Origin: Multifurca ochricompacta
Taxonomy: Eukaryota > Basidiomycota > Agaricomycetes > Russulales > Russulaceae
NCBI GenBank assembly: GCA_022496185.1
Contig: WTXG01000013.1
Span: forward strand, 62,001 to 126,000
DNA: 64,000 nucleotides
Direction: 5' to 3'
Shown here: positions 54,886 to 64,000 of the stretch, piece by piece
Position numbering within the stretch: position 1 is the first letter of the stretch
Layout: every line of letters starts with the position of its first letter
Made by a program: the position numbers and the translations under genes
The notes under the pieces: model-generated
Database searches by the model: none
Told to the model about the DNA's origin: nothing
Seen by the model: the letters and a program-made list of their open reading frames with translations, nothing else

Positions 54886-54897
54886 GGGCCCATAACC
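54886..54897 (-). promoter_or_regulatory. copia-2 primer-binding site (internal initiator tRNA-Met)
   Basis: GGTTATGGGCCC directly after the 5' LTR on the minus strand is complementary to GGGCCCATAACC, the anticodon arm of eukaryotic initiator tRNA-Met. Drosophila copia primes from the same internal region with a cut half-tRNA. Confidence 0.75.
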
Positions 54898-55278
54898 TGA
54901 AGAACAGGCATGTGCGCACAGTGATACTGACTGTGGTTAGTGTGTAAGGCTAGAAACAAGTTATACTTCAGAGGTGAAGAAAACTCTGAAGTGTAAGAGA
55001 CGAAATAGACCTCCTTATATAGTTCTAAAGGACGGTCTGTGCGCAATGGAATGCACTAGAATATACTACTGAGGGACAAAGGCCATTGGCCAGTGAGGTA
55101 TCACATGCTACACAGGATTACTAAGGTACATCAGTCAGCTGCTGCGCATCGCGAGAAAGAAAGTAATAATGATATAGTAAAAAGTCTGAAACTCCGAATC
55201 TATATCTAATCTAATCTTGCACAGCTTGGACCCTAACCTAGATGCCTGAAGCACCTCAAGACACATGCCGTGTCAACA
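54898..55278 (-). repeat. copia-2 5' LTR (381 bp)
   Basis: TGAAGAACAGG...GTGTCAACA, followed by TSD copy AGGTG. Confidence 0.92.
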
Positions 55279-55283
55279 AGGTG

Positions 55284-57216
55284 TGTCCGGCATTGTCATT
55301 TCATGTTTGATGCCTTTGTCTTGCAGGAACCTCTGGGCCGCGGTGGCGATATATTCACCCCCTCCATCAGTGCACAGCACTCTTACTCTCTGACCCGTTT
55401 TGACTTCTGCGCATGCAACGAAGCTTTTGAGATGGTGAGTGACTTCGGATTTTTCGTGCAAGCTGGCGACAAAAACTCTTCGGGACTTATTGTCCACCCA
55501 GGTTATAAAATACTCGAATCCTTGGTGAGATCGTCGCGGCATCTTGCCACATACATCTGAGAAGATTTGCCCTAGGACTTCGGTAGATCTGGTCCCAGTT
55601 TCCTTCTGGATTTCGGCGCGTGTTTGCTTCCCTTTGAGGCATGGCTCACAGAGGTCAAGTGGACTTGTTTTTGAGGTAATGTCCATCCCTTTGACCATCC
55701 CCTTTCGCATCATGTGAAGAACAGCATCAACATTTAGATGGCCGAGGCAGTGGTGCCAGGTGTGTAGGTCAGCTTTCGCCACTGAGTGTCTTGCGACCAA
55801 AGTGACGTCATCATCCTCGGCCCCTTCAACTGGGAAAACATCAACTCGAGCAATCTGGACTCTCTCCAGAGCTACAGTGCGGGCGTCCATCGTGTAGAGG
55901 TTGCCTTTGAGGCATCCCTCACAGGTAAGCACTCCAGTCTGACTGTAGATCTGACAGGAGTTCTTGGCAAAACGCACATCGGCTCCGCGACTGGCAAGTT
56001 GGGCAACAGATAACAGGTTTCCGTGCAGTTCTGGGACGTACAGGACATCTTGGAGAATGGCATCACGCCACTGTGCATTTGCCATCATTCGGACATGGAT
56101 GCGACCAATCCCGGTGCCGAGGATACTACTGTTGTCGCCTAAGACAATTTTTACTGGATTGGTGAGCGTTTTGAAATTGAAAAACCAGTTTCTATGGGAG
56201 CACATGGTACATGATGCTCTGGAGTCGATGATCCATCGCTGATTGAGATCGATGCATGATGATAGGGCTTGTAGCACTTTGAACAGGAGTATGGGGCTGT
56301 CCCCTTGTGGTGCACTGTCGCTGGCAGGTGCCTGGCCTCCAGTAACTGTGACTTTGGCTGTAGCATTGGGGGGTTTCTGCATATCATCTCCGGTGCTGCT
56401 CGCTTTGGCCTCATTTTCCTTCTCCAGCTTCCAACACTCTTCCACCACATGGCCACGCTTCTTACAGTGAGTGCAGCATTTCTTTGTCTTCTCCTCTTCT
56501 GACTTTTCTTTTCCTTTTTTAGCTGTATTTGCTGAGCGCGCGAAGTAAGCGGTCACTCCAAGGCCTGATTCTTGAACATGGCGTTGTTTGTCAAGAATTA
56601 TTTGTGACTTGACATGCTCAATGGTAAGGGAAGAGGGATTGGCTGTAGAAAGGATGGTTTTTAGAGTGGATAGGGAGGTTGGGAGTGAGGAGATGATCGC
56701 GAAAGCGACGAGCTTGTCATCCAATGGTAAGCTGATGTTGGATATGGTGTGGGCGGCCCTGACTATGGCATTTATCTGGGGCTCGAGGGATTCTGTGTCC
56801 GAGAGGGTGGAACAGAATATGTCGTTGATAAGGTAAATGATCTTCTGTTCTCCTTTCCCTTCATAACGGACTAATAGCTTTTCCCAGCATTCCTTGGCCA
56901 TCTTCGCGTACAGGACTGTACTCAGGGGTTCGTCCTTGAGCGTCAACGATATTTGTGCTTGTGCTTTGCTATCTTTGAGTGCCCATTCCTCCTGTGCTTC
57001 AGGAGGTGCTGTGGCACCTGGCTGAGGCTCTGATCCATCAACCACAGACCACAATCTCCACAGTTTCAGGACCATCTGAACTCTGTACTTCCAGAATGTG
57101 AAGTTTCCACCATCATCTTCCAAGTGAGGTATGTCATATTGACGTGCCCCTTTTGAGTTTGCCGCAGATGCTGCTGCTGCTACTTTGGGTGCCACTGCGC
57201 TGGTCGGAGAACTCAT
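55284..57216 (-). pseudogene. copia-1 gag, protease, integrase N-terminal part
   Basis: Starts MSSPTSAVAPK at 57216. Gag (FWKYRVQMVLKLWRLW; ILSTANPSSLTIEHVKSQII), zinc knuckle CTHCKKRGHVVEEC (about 56470), protease WIIDSRASCTMC (about 56225; the catalytic DSGA has become DSRA), pre-integrase HHCC region (LHTWHHCLGHLN ... CEPCLKGK) and integrase core with D in QIFSDVCG and D in LCTDGGGEYI. Ends at MPDTP, where copia-2 inserted. Confidence 0.9.
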
Positions 57217-57280
57217 TGCTTAGAGTGTGTGGTGGTGTGTTCTGTCTGGTGTGTGTTCTGATTTGATTTAGAGCAACTCA

Positions 57281-57292
57281 GGTCTCATAATC
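57281..57292 (-). promoter_or_regulatory. copia-1 primer-binding site
   Basis: GATTATGAGACC abuts the 5' LTR on the minus strand. It resembles the initiator tRNA-Met anticodon arm complement seen in copia-2 with two or three mismatches. Confidence 0.55.
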
Positions 57293-57613
57293 TGTAGTGA
57301 GCTATAAATGTGTAGCTCAGTCTTTGGGATAGAAAGACTATATGATTTGTTAATACCTATAAATGTGTAGCTACATAAATGAATCAGTAAAAGGATAATG
57401 TAGCTGTAACACAGAGAGTACTGACCTCAGTCTTTGGGATAGAAAGACTGAGGTTTCTGACTACGCTACTGAGTCTTTATGATAAAGGAAAATTGCATGA
57501 CCCACATGCTCTGAATATTGCATTGATACGGTAGTGATTGGACTCGGGCCGCCATCTCTGGTATCAATTGACTGCGTGCTATGGCTGCACTTCCAACAGC
57601 TGCACTTCCAACA
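57293..57613 (-). repeat. copia-1 5' LTR with 15-bp terminal duplication
   Basis: 306 bp matching the other LTR plus a tandem repeat of the last 15 bp (GCTGCACTTCCAACA), after which the TSD copy TGTAA follows at 57614. Confidence 0.9.
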
Positions 57614-57618
57614 TGTAA

Positions 57619-58208
57619 TGCCTGGTGCAGGCATTCAGCACGATGTGTGACAAGTCATGTAGCAGAGCTACGAAGTCAAGCATATACTGTCTTTCAAGTA
57701 CACAGAGGTCAGATGAGAAGTCAATACCAAGGAGCTAATCCCTTAGTACTGGTGAGCAGAGAAGTGCCAGAAGCACTGAGATGATTCAGAGGTCAGGTCT
57801 TAGAGATCACCCAGAAGATAATGCACCAAGTCGATTAAGAAGTCAAGTCTAAGGCATACAGGCTATCTAGGCAGGCCTTATATACGTAATAGAGATTGGA
57901 GTCTGAATCGGAGTAATGTACTCAATGTATCAATGAAGTCGTAATCTAACCAAGTGGGGAACAGAATCAGGGTGGGCCAGGTGAGAATATATGTAGATGA
58001 ATCTGGTATAGTCGTGATTCTGGTGGGAAAATATGTAAGAGTTCTTGTGTAAAATATGAGTCAGAGATAAGCACAGCCCAGGTCAGAGATAAGGAACAAA
58101 TATGTACAAAGGGGGTCATAAACGTGATCAACAAGGGACAAATGGGGCCAAAAAACATGTCATGTGGAAGGAGAAAGAAACAAGATGACATAGTGGGGTT
58201 CATAACAT
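57619..58208 (-). repeat. Remnant LTR of an older element, minus orientation
   Basis: Read on the minus strand, a purine tract (AGAGAGGGGGTAA) precedes TGTTATGAACCCCACTATG, which resembles the start of the solo LTR at 42297 (TGTTACGAACCCC). So this looks like a 3' LTR whose outer part was disturbed when copia-1 and other elements inserted. Shares GGAGCTAATCCC with the LTR at 62977-64000. Confidence 0.5.
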
Positions 58209-59406
58209 TACCCCCTCTCTAAGTCCTAGCAGAGCCAGCTAGATTGGCATACCATCATCATCCTGTACCAGGGAGAGGTAGTCGTCTGCTACCATGTAGT
58301 GGTCTGCATTGTAATTCTCCTTTTCTTCGTCTGTGGGGCAAACGTGTGTTCATAAAAAGCCATAGGGCCCTCTGTTACAACTCACTGTTGACTGCCTGGA
58401 CAGTGGGTTGTATGCGAGGGAAAGGGATTTGGAAGTGGGCAAAAGGTGAGAGTGAGGGTGAAAGTGCAAGGGAGATGAAGCAAACAGCTCAAGGGCAGGG
58501 GATGAGAAGCCTTCCACAAGGTGGGGCTAATCTCCTAGGTAATCAGGAACCGGATCACAAGTGGACAGTCTGGAGCTGTCCATTCTATTCCCAAAGGGTT
58601 TATATATGTAATTACAACTGGGACTTTGGTCTGTGCACCACTTTAGGGGAGGTTAACTTTGCTTTAACTCCCTACTGATCCACCAATGAGAATAGCCCCA
58701 CTTTTGGGCTTAGAAATCTGCAGTCCGCAGTCTGCAGTTTGTGGACTGCTGTTTAGGCATTGTGGGGTTCTGTTAGTACTCTTCCCACAGGTCTCCAATT
58801 TGGCAGGAGTCCAGCCCTGGTCCGGACTGGCCCTTCTCTGGTCTTAATCTAGGGTTATCTTCGTCTCTGAGGGTTCTACAAGGTCTCTGGGAGCGTCTGG
58901 GGATTTCTGGGGGGTCAGGAGGTTTTCTAGGGTGTCAGTTCATGACACCCTCTTCTCCCACATTGAAAGCAACCATTGTAAACATGACAGTCGATTTCTC
59001 GATGGCCAGCATTGTGGGAGAGACACTTGCCACACCAACCTGAGGGGTTCTGGATGGTAGGGGCCTGCGTAAGTCATTGGAATAAACATTGGCAGCTCCA
59101 GTGTGAGGTACTCTGGCAATGTCGACATCGTTTCTTGGCCATAGGGCAACACCAGCTAAGGTGATACTTGCTGCTGCAGCACCAGCAGAGCTTACTGTCA
59201 GGATTTTCATGTAGGTGTGGCATTTCAAAGGCATGTGGGTTGAGCTGGGGTGCAAGGTTGAGGCGGCAATGGGGAAGGGGTCAGGCAAAAATGTCTGTGT
59301 ACCATTCAGATATAATTTGGTATGCCTCTCCAAGCTCTAGTCACGTCCTAATGCCGGCCAGATGCGATTCTATGTCGAAGACTCCTTGGTTAATTCTCAC
59401 CATCTG
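58209..59406 (-). pseudogene. Internal remnant of an LTR element
   Basis: No intact frame. Near 58225-58300 the minus strand reads HYMVADDYLSLVQDDDGMPI, then a stop shortly before the purine tract. Near 58945-59040 it reads a Cys/His-rich zinc-knuckle-like segment (WCGKCLSHNAGHREIDCHVY, then CFQCGRRGC). The stretch between holds nothing recognisable. Confidence 0.4.
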
Positions 59407-60002
59407 TGTTACAATCCCTGCCAAGTAACCCCATTTTCTTCCACCTTCCCAACGACGACCCCTCTCTACCACCCACTCTGCACTTTATGATTACGTCTCC
59501 ATCCTGGGATCCATCACATGCCTTACTCCCATCCCTGTGACTCACTTTGGACTTGTTGACATGCTGTTTACTTATGTTTGCTTCCTTATCTCTTATCTGT
59601 CTTATCTGTCTTATCTCTACGACCAGACACTTACTTAATACCCTATCAGAAGCAAGGCTTTACGCCATCTGCTTTTGTATATTTGGGCCCACCTGACTCT
59701 GCAGTTCTTATCTTGTAGATGCCCACCTTGTTATGTATATAAGTCTGCTGTAGCTACACTGTAGACCTCAGACTTGACTTATTGAATACATTGGTGCCTG
59801 TCTTCTGGACAACCCTTTGGATCTCTGACTCATTTGTCTCAAGTGCTTCTGGCACTTTCTGCTCAACATTGTCTTAGGGAGCAGCCCCTTTGACTTTGAC
59901 TCATCCCGCTCAAACTCCAAGGAGCCTTATTGGTTTCTTACCTGAACCTATGAACCATGCTGTCACACAAGTCATGTGGAACATCCCACACTGGGCGTAA
60001 CA
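59407..60002 (+). repeat. gypsy-2 5' LTR
   Basis: 596 bp, TGTTACAATCCC...GGGCGTAACA with inverted ends. GTATATAAG TATA box near 59735. Homologous over its length to the solo LTR at 42297-42871. Confidence 0.88.
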
Positions 60003-60021
60003 TCAAGTCAAGTCTCTCATC

Positions 60022-61539
60022 GTGGCTTCCAGCCACAGTCAGACCCTCTTTCATGAAGAACCCATCAAACGAAGAGAAGAGAATAATCTTTCACAATGGA
60101 TACTTGGCTCTGCCACCTGGAAAGATTTTGAGTCTGAGTTTGGATACTACGTCTATTACAACGGAAGATACCAACCAGTAGAATACGACGATGAGAAGAG
60201 AGTTTGGTATTGTATCCGATACTCAGAAAGCCAACACTCTTGGGTCACTACAGGACCCACCCCACCTGAACTTGGATTAGGACCGTGGAGAGAAAATCCC
60301 CCGGCCATTGTCACAGACTCTGAACCAGAGGAGTACGTAGAAGAACATAGTGAAGAAGCACTGGTATTAGCGTTGACTACAACCCCAGTTGCACCAGCAG
60401 TTGTCACGATCAGAGCCCCTGCTTTGACAACTCCTCAGATATCCACACAGTCCACCAGTACTGTTACCCCGTCCCAACAAAAGATGTCCACTATCACTGC
60501 CCAACTCCCAGACCCAGCCCCTCCACCCCCACCACCCCCACCAGTCATGCTGCTGCCAAACATACCCCCACCCTCTGGATGACTGTCAGGTGTATTACCC
60601 CAGACATTCACCAGGGATCGTTCCCAGAGCAAGAAATTCATGTTGGAGTTTACGATGTTCAAAAACTTCAATCATGATGTTCCCCAGATCATTAACCCCT
60701 TCCAACGCACCAACCTGTTCTTATCTCTAATACAAGGGGACGCAGTAGATGACTGGACGATGGAACAGCTGGAGTGGCTGAACGAACAAGTTGAGAGTGG
60801 TCATTGCACCACTAGTGAAGTTCTCTGGGAAACCATTGCCCAGCGATTCAAAGATGCATTTATGGACGGACAGGCCAAGCAGAAGGCTGCCCGAGAATTA
60901 AAGTCCCTGAAAATGGAAAAGGGAGAATTGGATGCCTATGTGGCAAAATTCAGAAGCCTGGCTAATAGGGCTGGGTACGACACAGATGAGGAAGTGACAC
61001 TGGACCTCTTCTTGCAAGGGTTGCCCAACCCACTAGTCAAAAACATTATCCAGTTCCATCACCCCCAGGACTGGGATGGATGGGTTGATGCTGCTCGACG
61101 ACAGCAGCAGGATTACCTCAATTTCCAGACATGTTTCGGAATCAACACTAAGAAGGGAAAGACCTGTGACCAGTGGAAGGCTGCCTTTGGGGTTAAGCCT
61201 ACTCATGCCTCCCAGAGGGACCCAAATGCCATGGATACCTTGGCTGACAGAACCAGAGCGCAGGCTGCACTTACTGAAGATGAAAGGCAGACACTGATGA
61301 AGGAAGGAAGATGCTTTTGCTGCAAAGCGCAAGGCCATATGTCAAAGGAATGCCTGAAGAAGGGGGCATGAGTGGCAGAAGCAATGGTTGCACCTGTCCA
61401 TAACAATCCACCTACCATTGACAAGAAAATGCCAATGAAAGAAGAAAAGGCACAAGAGATATGGGCCAATATGATGAAAGAAAGTGAGGAAGTACAGGCC
61501 ATTTTGGTAGAGAAGGCATTCGCCAAAAAGGATTTTTAA
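60022..61539 (+). pseudogene. gypsy-2 gag
   Basis: One frame from ATG 60022 to TAA 61537-61539 with TGA codons at 60580-60582 and 61369-61371. N-terminal part has aromatic residues and a Pro-rich linker (about 60500-60570). Capsid core FQRTNLFLSLIQGDAVDDWT, RFKDAFMDGQAKQKAARELK and LDAYVAKFRSLANRAGY. Zinc knuckle CFCCKAQGHMSKEC near 61312. Ends KKDF before the shift into pol. Confidence 0.88.
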
Positions 61540-62976
61540 TTGGCTCTACCCCTTCAGCCTGGGTGTGAGCATTACATGTAACCTCTGTGTATACTAGTCG
61601 CTTCAAATCATTGAAAATACCAGTACATTTCGAGACTACACAGAGGACGGCCAACCATGACATCTTGATAGACTCAGGAGCCACCGATAACTTCATCAGC
61701 CCGCGAATGGCAAGGACCATGGGCTTGGGGATGCTGGAACTCCCCCAGGAAAAGAACATTTGGAACATAGATGGAACAGCCAATAGAGCTGGAAGGATTA
61801 CCCACTACACCGACCTTAATGTCCAAGTGGGAGAAAGGACAAAGGTGATTTGATTCCTTGTCACCAATCTAGGAAACGAAGATCTAATCCTAGGATATCC
61901 CTGGTTGGCTGCATTCGAACCAAAGATCAACTGGAGTGATGCAACAATGGATAAAGAATTCTACCCTGTTCTCATTACATCGCTAGGGTACAATTATGCC
62001 ATCCGACAAACAAGAGTACAAAGAGCAGAGGAAGGAGACCCAGGTTGTTGTTATGCCACAAAAGCATTGGAACTTGCCCAAAAGGCAGTGGAAGGACATA
62101 CAGAGAAAACCTTTGAGGAGGTGGTGCCAGAAGTCTACCACCAACATTGGAAGGTATTTTCGGAGGAAGAGTCACAATGCTTCCCACCCATGCGACCTTG
62201 GGACCACACTATTGAGTTCACACCTGATACCCCATCAGCAATTGACTGCAAAATTTATTCATTGTCCCAGAAAGAGCAAGCAGCACTCACAACATTCCTC
62301 AAAGAGCACCTTGCAAAGGGATATATTCGTCCATCGAAGTCACCATACGCATCACCTTTCTTCTTCATCAAGAAGAAAGATGGTAAACTTTGACCTGTCC
62401 AGGACTACCAATGGATAAATGCCCACACCATAAAAAATGCCTATCCTCTTCCCCTCATCTCCAAGCTTATTGACACCATGTGAGACAAATCCCTCTTTTC
62501 CAAAATGGACATCTGGTGGGGATACAACAATATCAGGATCAAGGAAGGAGACCAATGTAAAGCAGCATTTAAGACCAACCAGGGACTCTTCGAGCCAAAT
62601 GTTATGTTCTTTGGCCTTACCAACTCACCCGCTACCTTTCAATCTATGATGAACCACATCTTCCGTGACCTCATTCTCACAGGCAAAGTGGTGGTATACA
62701 TGGATGATATCCTAGTGGCTACAGCCAATGATCTGGTCCACCACCAAGAGTGGGTTCATCAAGTATTGGACATTTTACATGAACACGATCTATATCTCAA
62801 ACCAGCCAAATATTCATTTGAACAATGAAGTGTAGAATACCTGGGAGTTATCCTGGAAGGAGGATGTGTGTGGATGGACCCAGTAAAAGTGCAAGGAATC
62901 CGGGAGTGGCCCATACCCACATGTGTCAAAGACGTGTGATCCTTCATTGGATTCTGCAACTTCTACTGACGATTTG
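61530..62976 (+). pseudogene. gypsy-2 pol (protease and RT), TGA-riddled
   Basis: One uninterrupted frame except TGA at 61566, 61851, 62391, 62481, 62826, 62937 and 62967; I see no TAA or TAG. Protease DILIDSGATDNFISPRMA. RT: SPYASPFFFIKKKDGKL/PVQDY, FGLTNSPATFQSMM, catalytic YMDD (about 62700), YLGVILEGG. Several TGAs replace conserved Arg (GKL-R-PVQDY, V-R-SFIGF, FY-R-RF). Interrupted by the LTR at 62977. Confidence 0.92.
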
Positions 62977-64000
62977 TGTTACGCTCAGCAGGGCGTTCTG
63001 TGTGTGACATGCACAGATCGACGCGGGTCCATTGCCTCAGCCAGGAGCCTAGCTTGGTAAGGCTAGGCTCCAGGCTACTGTCTAGCCTTGGAACGGATTA
63101 AGGGTTGGTGCTATAACCAAGCACAGAGAGAGACAGGATGAGTCAGCCAGAGGGAGCTAATCCCCTAAGGCTGTTAAGTGGGGACAGGGTCCAGTTGCTG
63201 TGCCGGAAACACACTGAGCACACTGGAACCCTAGGAGACGGCAAGGGGGTTCAAAGGGAAGGGTACACACCCATTGCCAGAGGCAATGGGGTTCCCTGCA
63301 GGGATCACAAAGGTGCAAAGGAAGGGGAAAAGGTCTCTGATGTATTGGGGTTCAAGACTTCTGGGCTGAAGGCACAAGAGGTCAAATCTGGGGTCGTACA
63401 AACTGTCTACAGGGTCTTATATACTGTATGGGGGTCTGGTCTGTAGCTAATCAGAGATGAGGTCAGAGTCCTTATCGTCCAATAGATAAGATGCTAAGTA
63501 TAGTCCATGATAAGGATAAGCCTTATCAGAAGCATAGTCATGTGGGACAGCCCCACAGGAGTCGTGTCAGTGTGGGAGGATTCCCACCAGGGTCAAGGGT
63601 GAATGGGAAGATGACAGGTCCCATAGGAGTTGGATCAGTGTGGGAATACTCCCACAGGAGTCAGAGGAGAGGGTCGAGTGACTGATGGGTCAGATGATCT
63701 AAGGGGTCATGATCAAGGTTAAAGGTCACATGGTCAAAGGGGTCATGTGGTCTGAGGTCATGTGGTCAAGGGTCACATGACAGGTCATGGCTTTGAGTCC
63801 ATGTCATGTGCCTACAGGTCACGTGGTCTGGAGGGGTAAGTACAAGCCAAAGTCATCTTGTGTTCAGAGTCAGGTTTGGCAGGGACAGTGTCAGGGATCC
63901 TATGGGTGTCAGCCACAGGGACAGGGTACAGATGCTGGCCAAGACAGAGGCCAAGTATCAGGGGAGGAGGGAATGCAGCCATCAGCACAGTAGCTGAACT
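62977..64000 (+). mobile_element. LTR-type element entering at the window edge
   Basis: Begins TGTTACGCTCAGCAGGGCG right after FYRRF of gypsy-2 RT and runs off the window. Shares AGGGAGCTAATCCC with the remnant at about 57735 and has TTATATACTG near 63417. At 63720-63840 it carries about six GGTCAYRTGGTC-like motifs. No coding region is supported; the far end and the target duplication are not visible. Confidence 0.6.

Larger units (their letters stand above)
51898..55278 (-). mobile_element. copia-2, internally deleted Ty1/copia element
   Basis: LTRs 51898-52390 and 54898-55278 (TGAAGAACAGG...GTCAACA), duplication AGGTG at 51893-51897 and 55279-55283, inside copia-1 integrase between MPDTP and QHNGVAER. 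Only gag and RNase H remain; protease, integrase and most of reverse transcriptase are missing, so it could only move with proteins supplied in trans. The left LTR has about 112 bp extra from an internal duplication (around 52005-52115) that repeats CACTTCAGAGGTGAAGAAAA. Confidence 0.93.
40344..57613 (-). mobile_element. Ty1/copia retrotransposon copia-1, host of nested insertions
   Basis: LTRs at 40344-40649 and 57293-57613, target duplication TGTAA at 40339-40343 and 57614-57618. The primer-binding site abuts the 5' LTR at 57281-57292 and the purine tract AAGGGGGCG precedes the 3' LTR. Domain order on the minus strand is gag, protease, integrase, reverse transcriptase, RNase H, as in copia. 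Integrase is split by copia-2 and reverse transcriptase by gypsy-1. Premature TGA codons and changed catalytic residues show it is inactive. Confidence 0.93.
59407..62976 (+). mobile_element. Ty3/gypsy element gypsy-2, 5' part
   Basis: 5' LTR (59407-60002), gag, protease and reverse transcriptase up to the RNase H boundary, where the LTR at 62977 interrupts it; the rest may continue outside the window. Reading frames are broken almost only by TGA codons at Arg positions. Relative of gypsy-1 by RT and protease sequence, with a different LTR. Confidence 0.9.

Noticed and set aside
60580..62969. Repeated in-frame TGA codons as evidence for a TGA-recoding genetic code
   Set aside because: Host genes in the window use TGA as a normal stop (DAHP synthase ends with it), the residues replaced are Arg, and CpG deamination of CGA explains all cases.
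1..64000. CRISPR arrays, bacterial operons, rRNA
   Set aside because: No regularly spaced direct repeats with unique spacers and no rRNA-like blocks; introns and element types are eukaryotic.

Overview
The window looks like an Agaricomycete (basidiomycete mushroom-type) nuclear genome. Host genes carry many 45-90 nt GT-AG introns. The other pointers are fungal STAND/NLR genes with a Goodbye-type N-terminus, a NACHT NTPase and ankyrin repeats; multi-exon microsomal P450s; a plant/bacterial-type class II DAHP synthase; and a dense load of Ty3/gypsy chromoviruses, Ty1/copia elements, a LINE and small DNA transposons.

Layout. 1-27.4 kb is a host gene island: the 3' part of an intact NACHT-ankyrin gene (1-1981, +), a gene-poor repeat-scarred stretch (2-11 kb) with two weak hypothetical genes, a P450 (11007-13025, +), a 16-exon DAHP synthase (13317-15837, +), two further NACHT-ankyrin copies in tandem on the minus strand (16925-20431 and about 21400-24850, both with broken frames), and a second P450 (25477-27408, -) whose exon structure matches the first. 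NLR copies 1 and 2 are near-identical and inverted around the P450/DAHP synthase pair.

27.6-36.2 kb is one full-length LINE with a 13-bp target duplication. It is itself interrupted by a solo LTR (5-bp TSD) and a 500-bp hAT-type MITE (8-bp TSD). 36.8-38.4 kb holds a diverged LINE ORF1 relic, followed by a small secreted cysteine-rich (knottin-like) gene at 38873-39088.

40.3-57.6 kb is a Russian doll. A Ty1/copia element (copia-1, minus, TSD TGTAA) was split in its reverse transcriptase by a Ty3/gypsy chromovirus (gypsy-1, 41872-50835, TSD TCACA) and in its integrase by a shrunken copia element (copia-2, 51898-55278, TSD AGGTG). gypsy-1 in turn received two solo LTRs (TSDs GGTTA and GCTGA). 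57.6-59.4 kb holds older LTR-element remains. 59407-62976 is the 5' part of a second gypsy (gypsy-2, +), cut by another LTR that runs off the window.

The strongest theme is that these elements decayed almost purely by CpG transitions. LTR pairs differ nearly only at CpG sites, premature stops in the gypsy elements are TGA where the family has Arg (CGA), and catalytic residues changed the same way. This is the footprint of cytosine-methylation silencing. The most novel protein candidates are an intact 404-aa third ORF downstream of gypsy-1 pol, the variable heptad stalk in the NLR copies, and the knottin-like secreted protein. I found no clear RNA gene, CRISPR array or obviously new enzymatic system.
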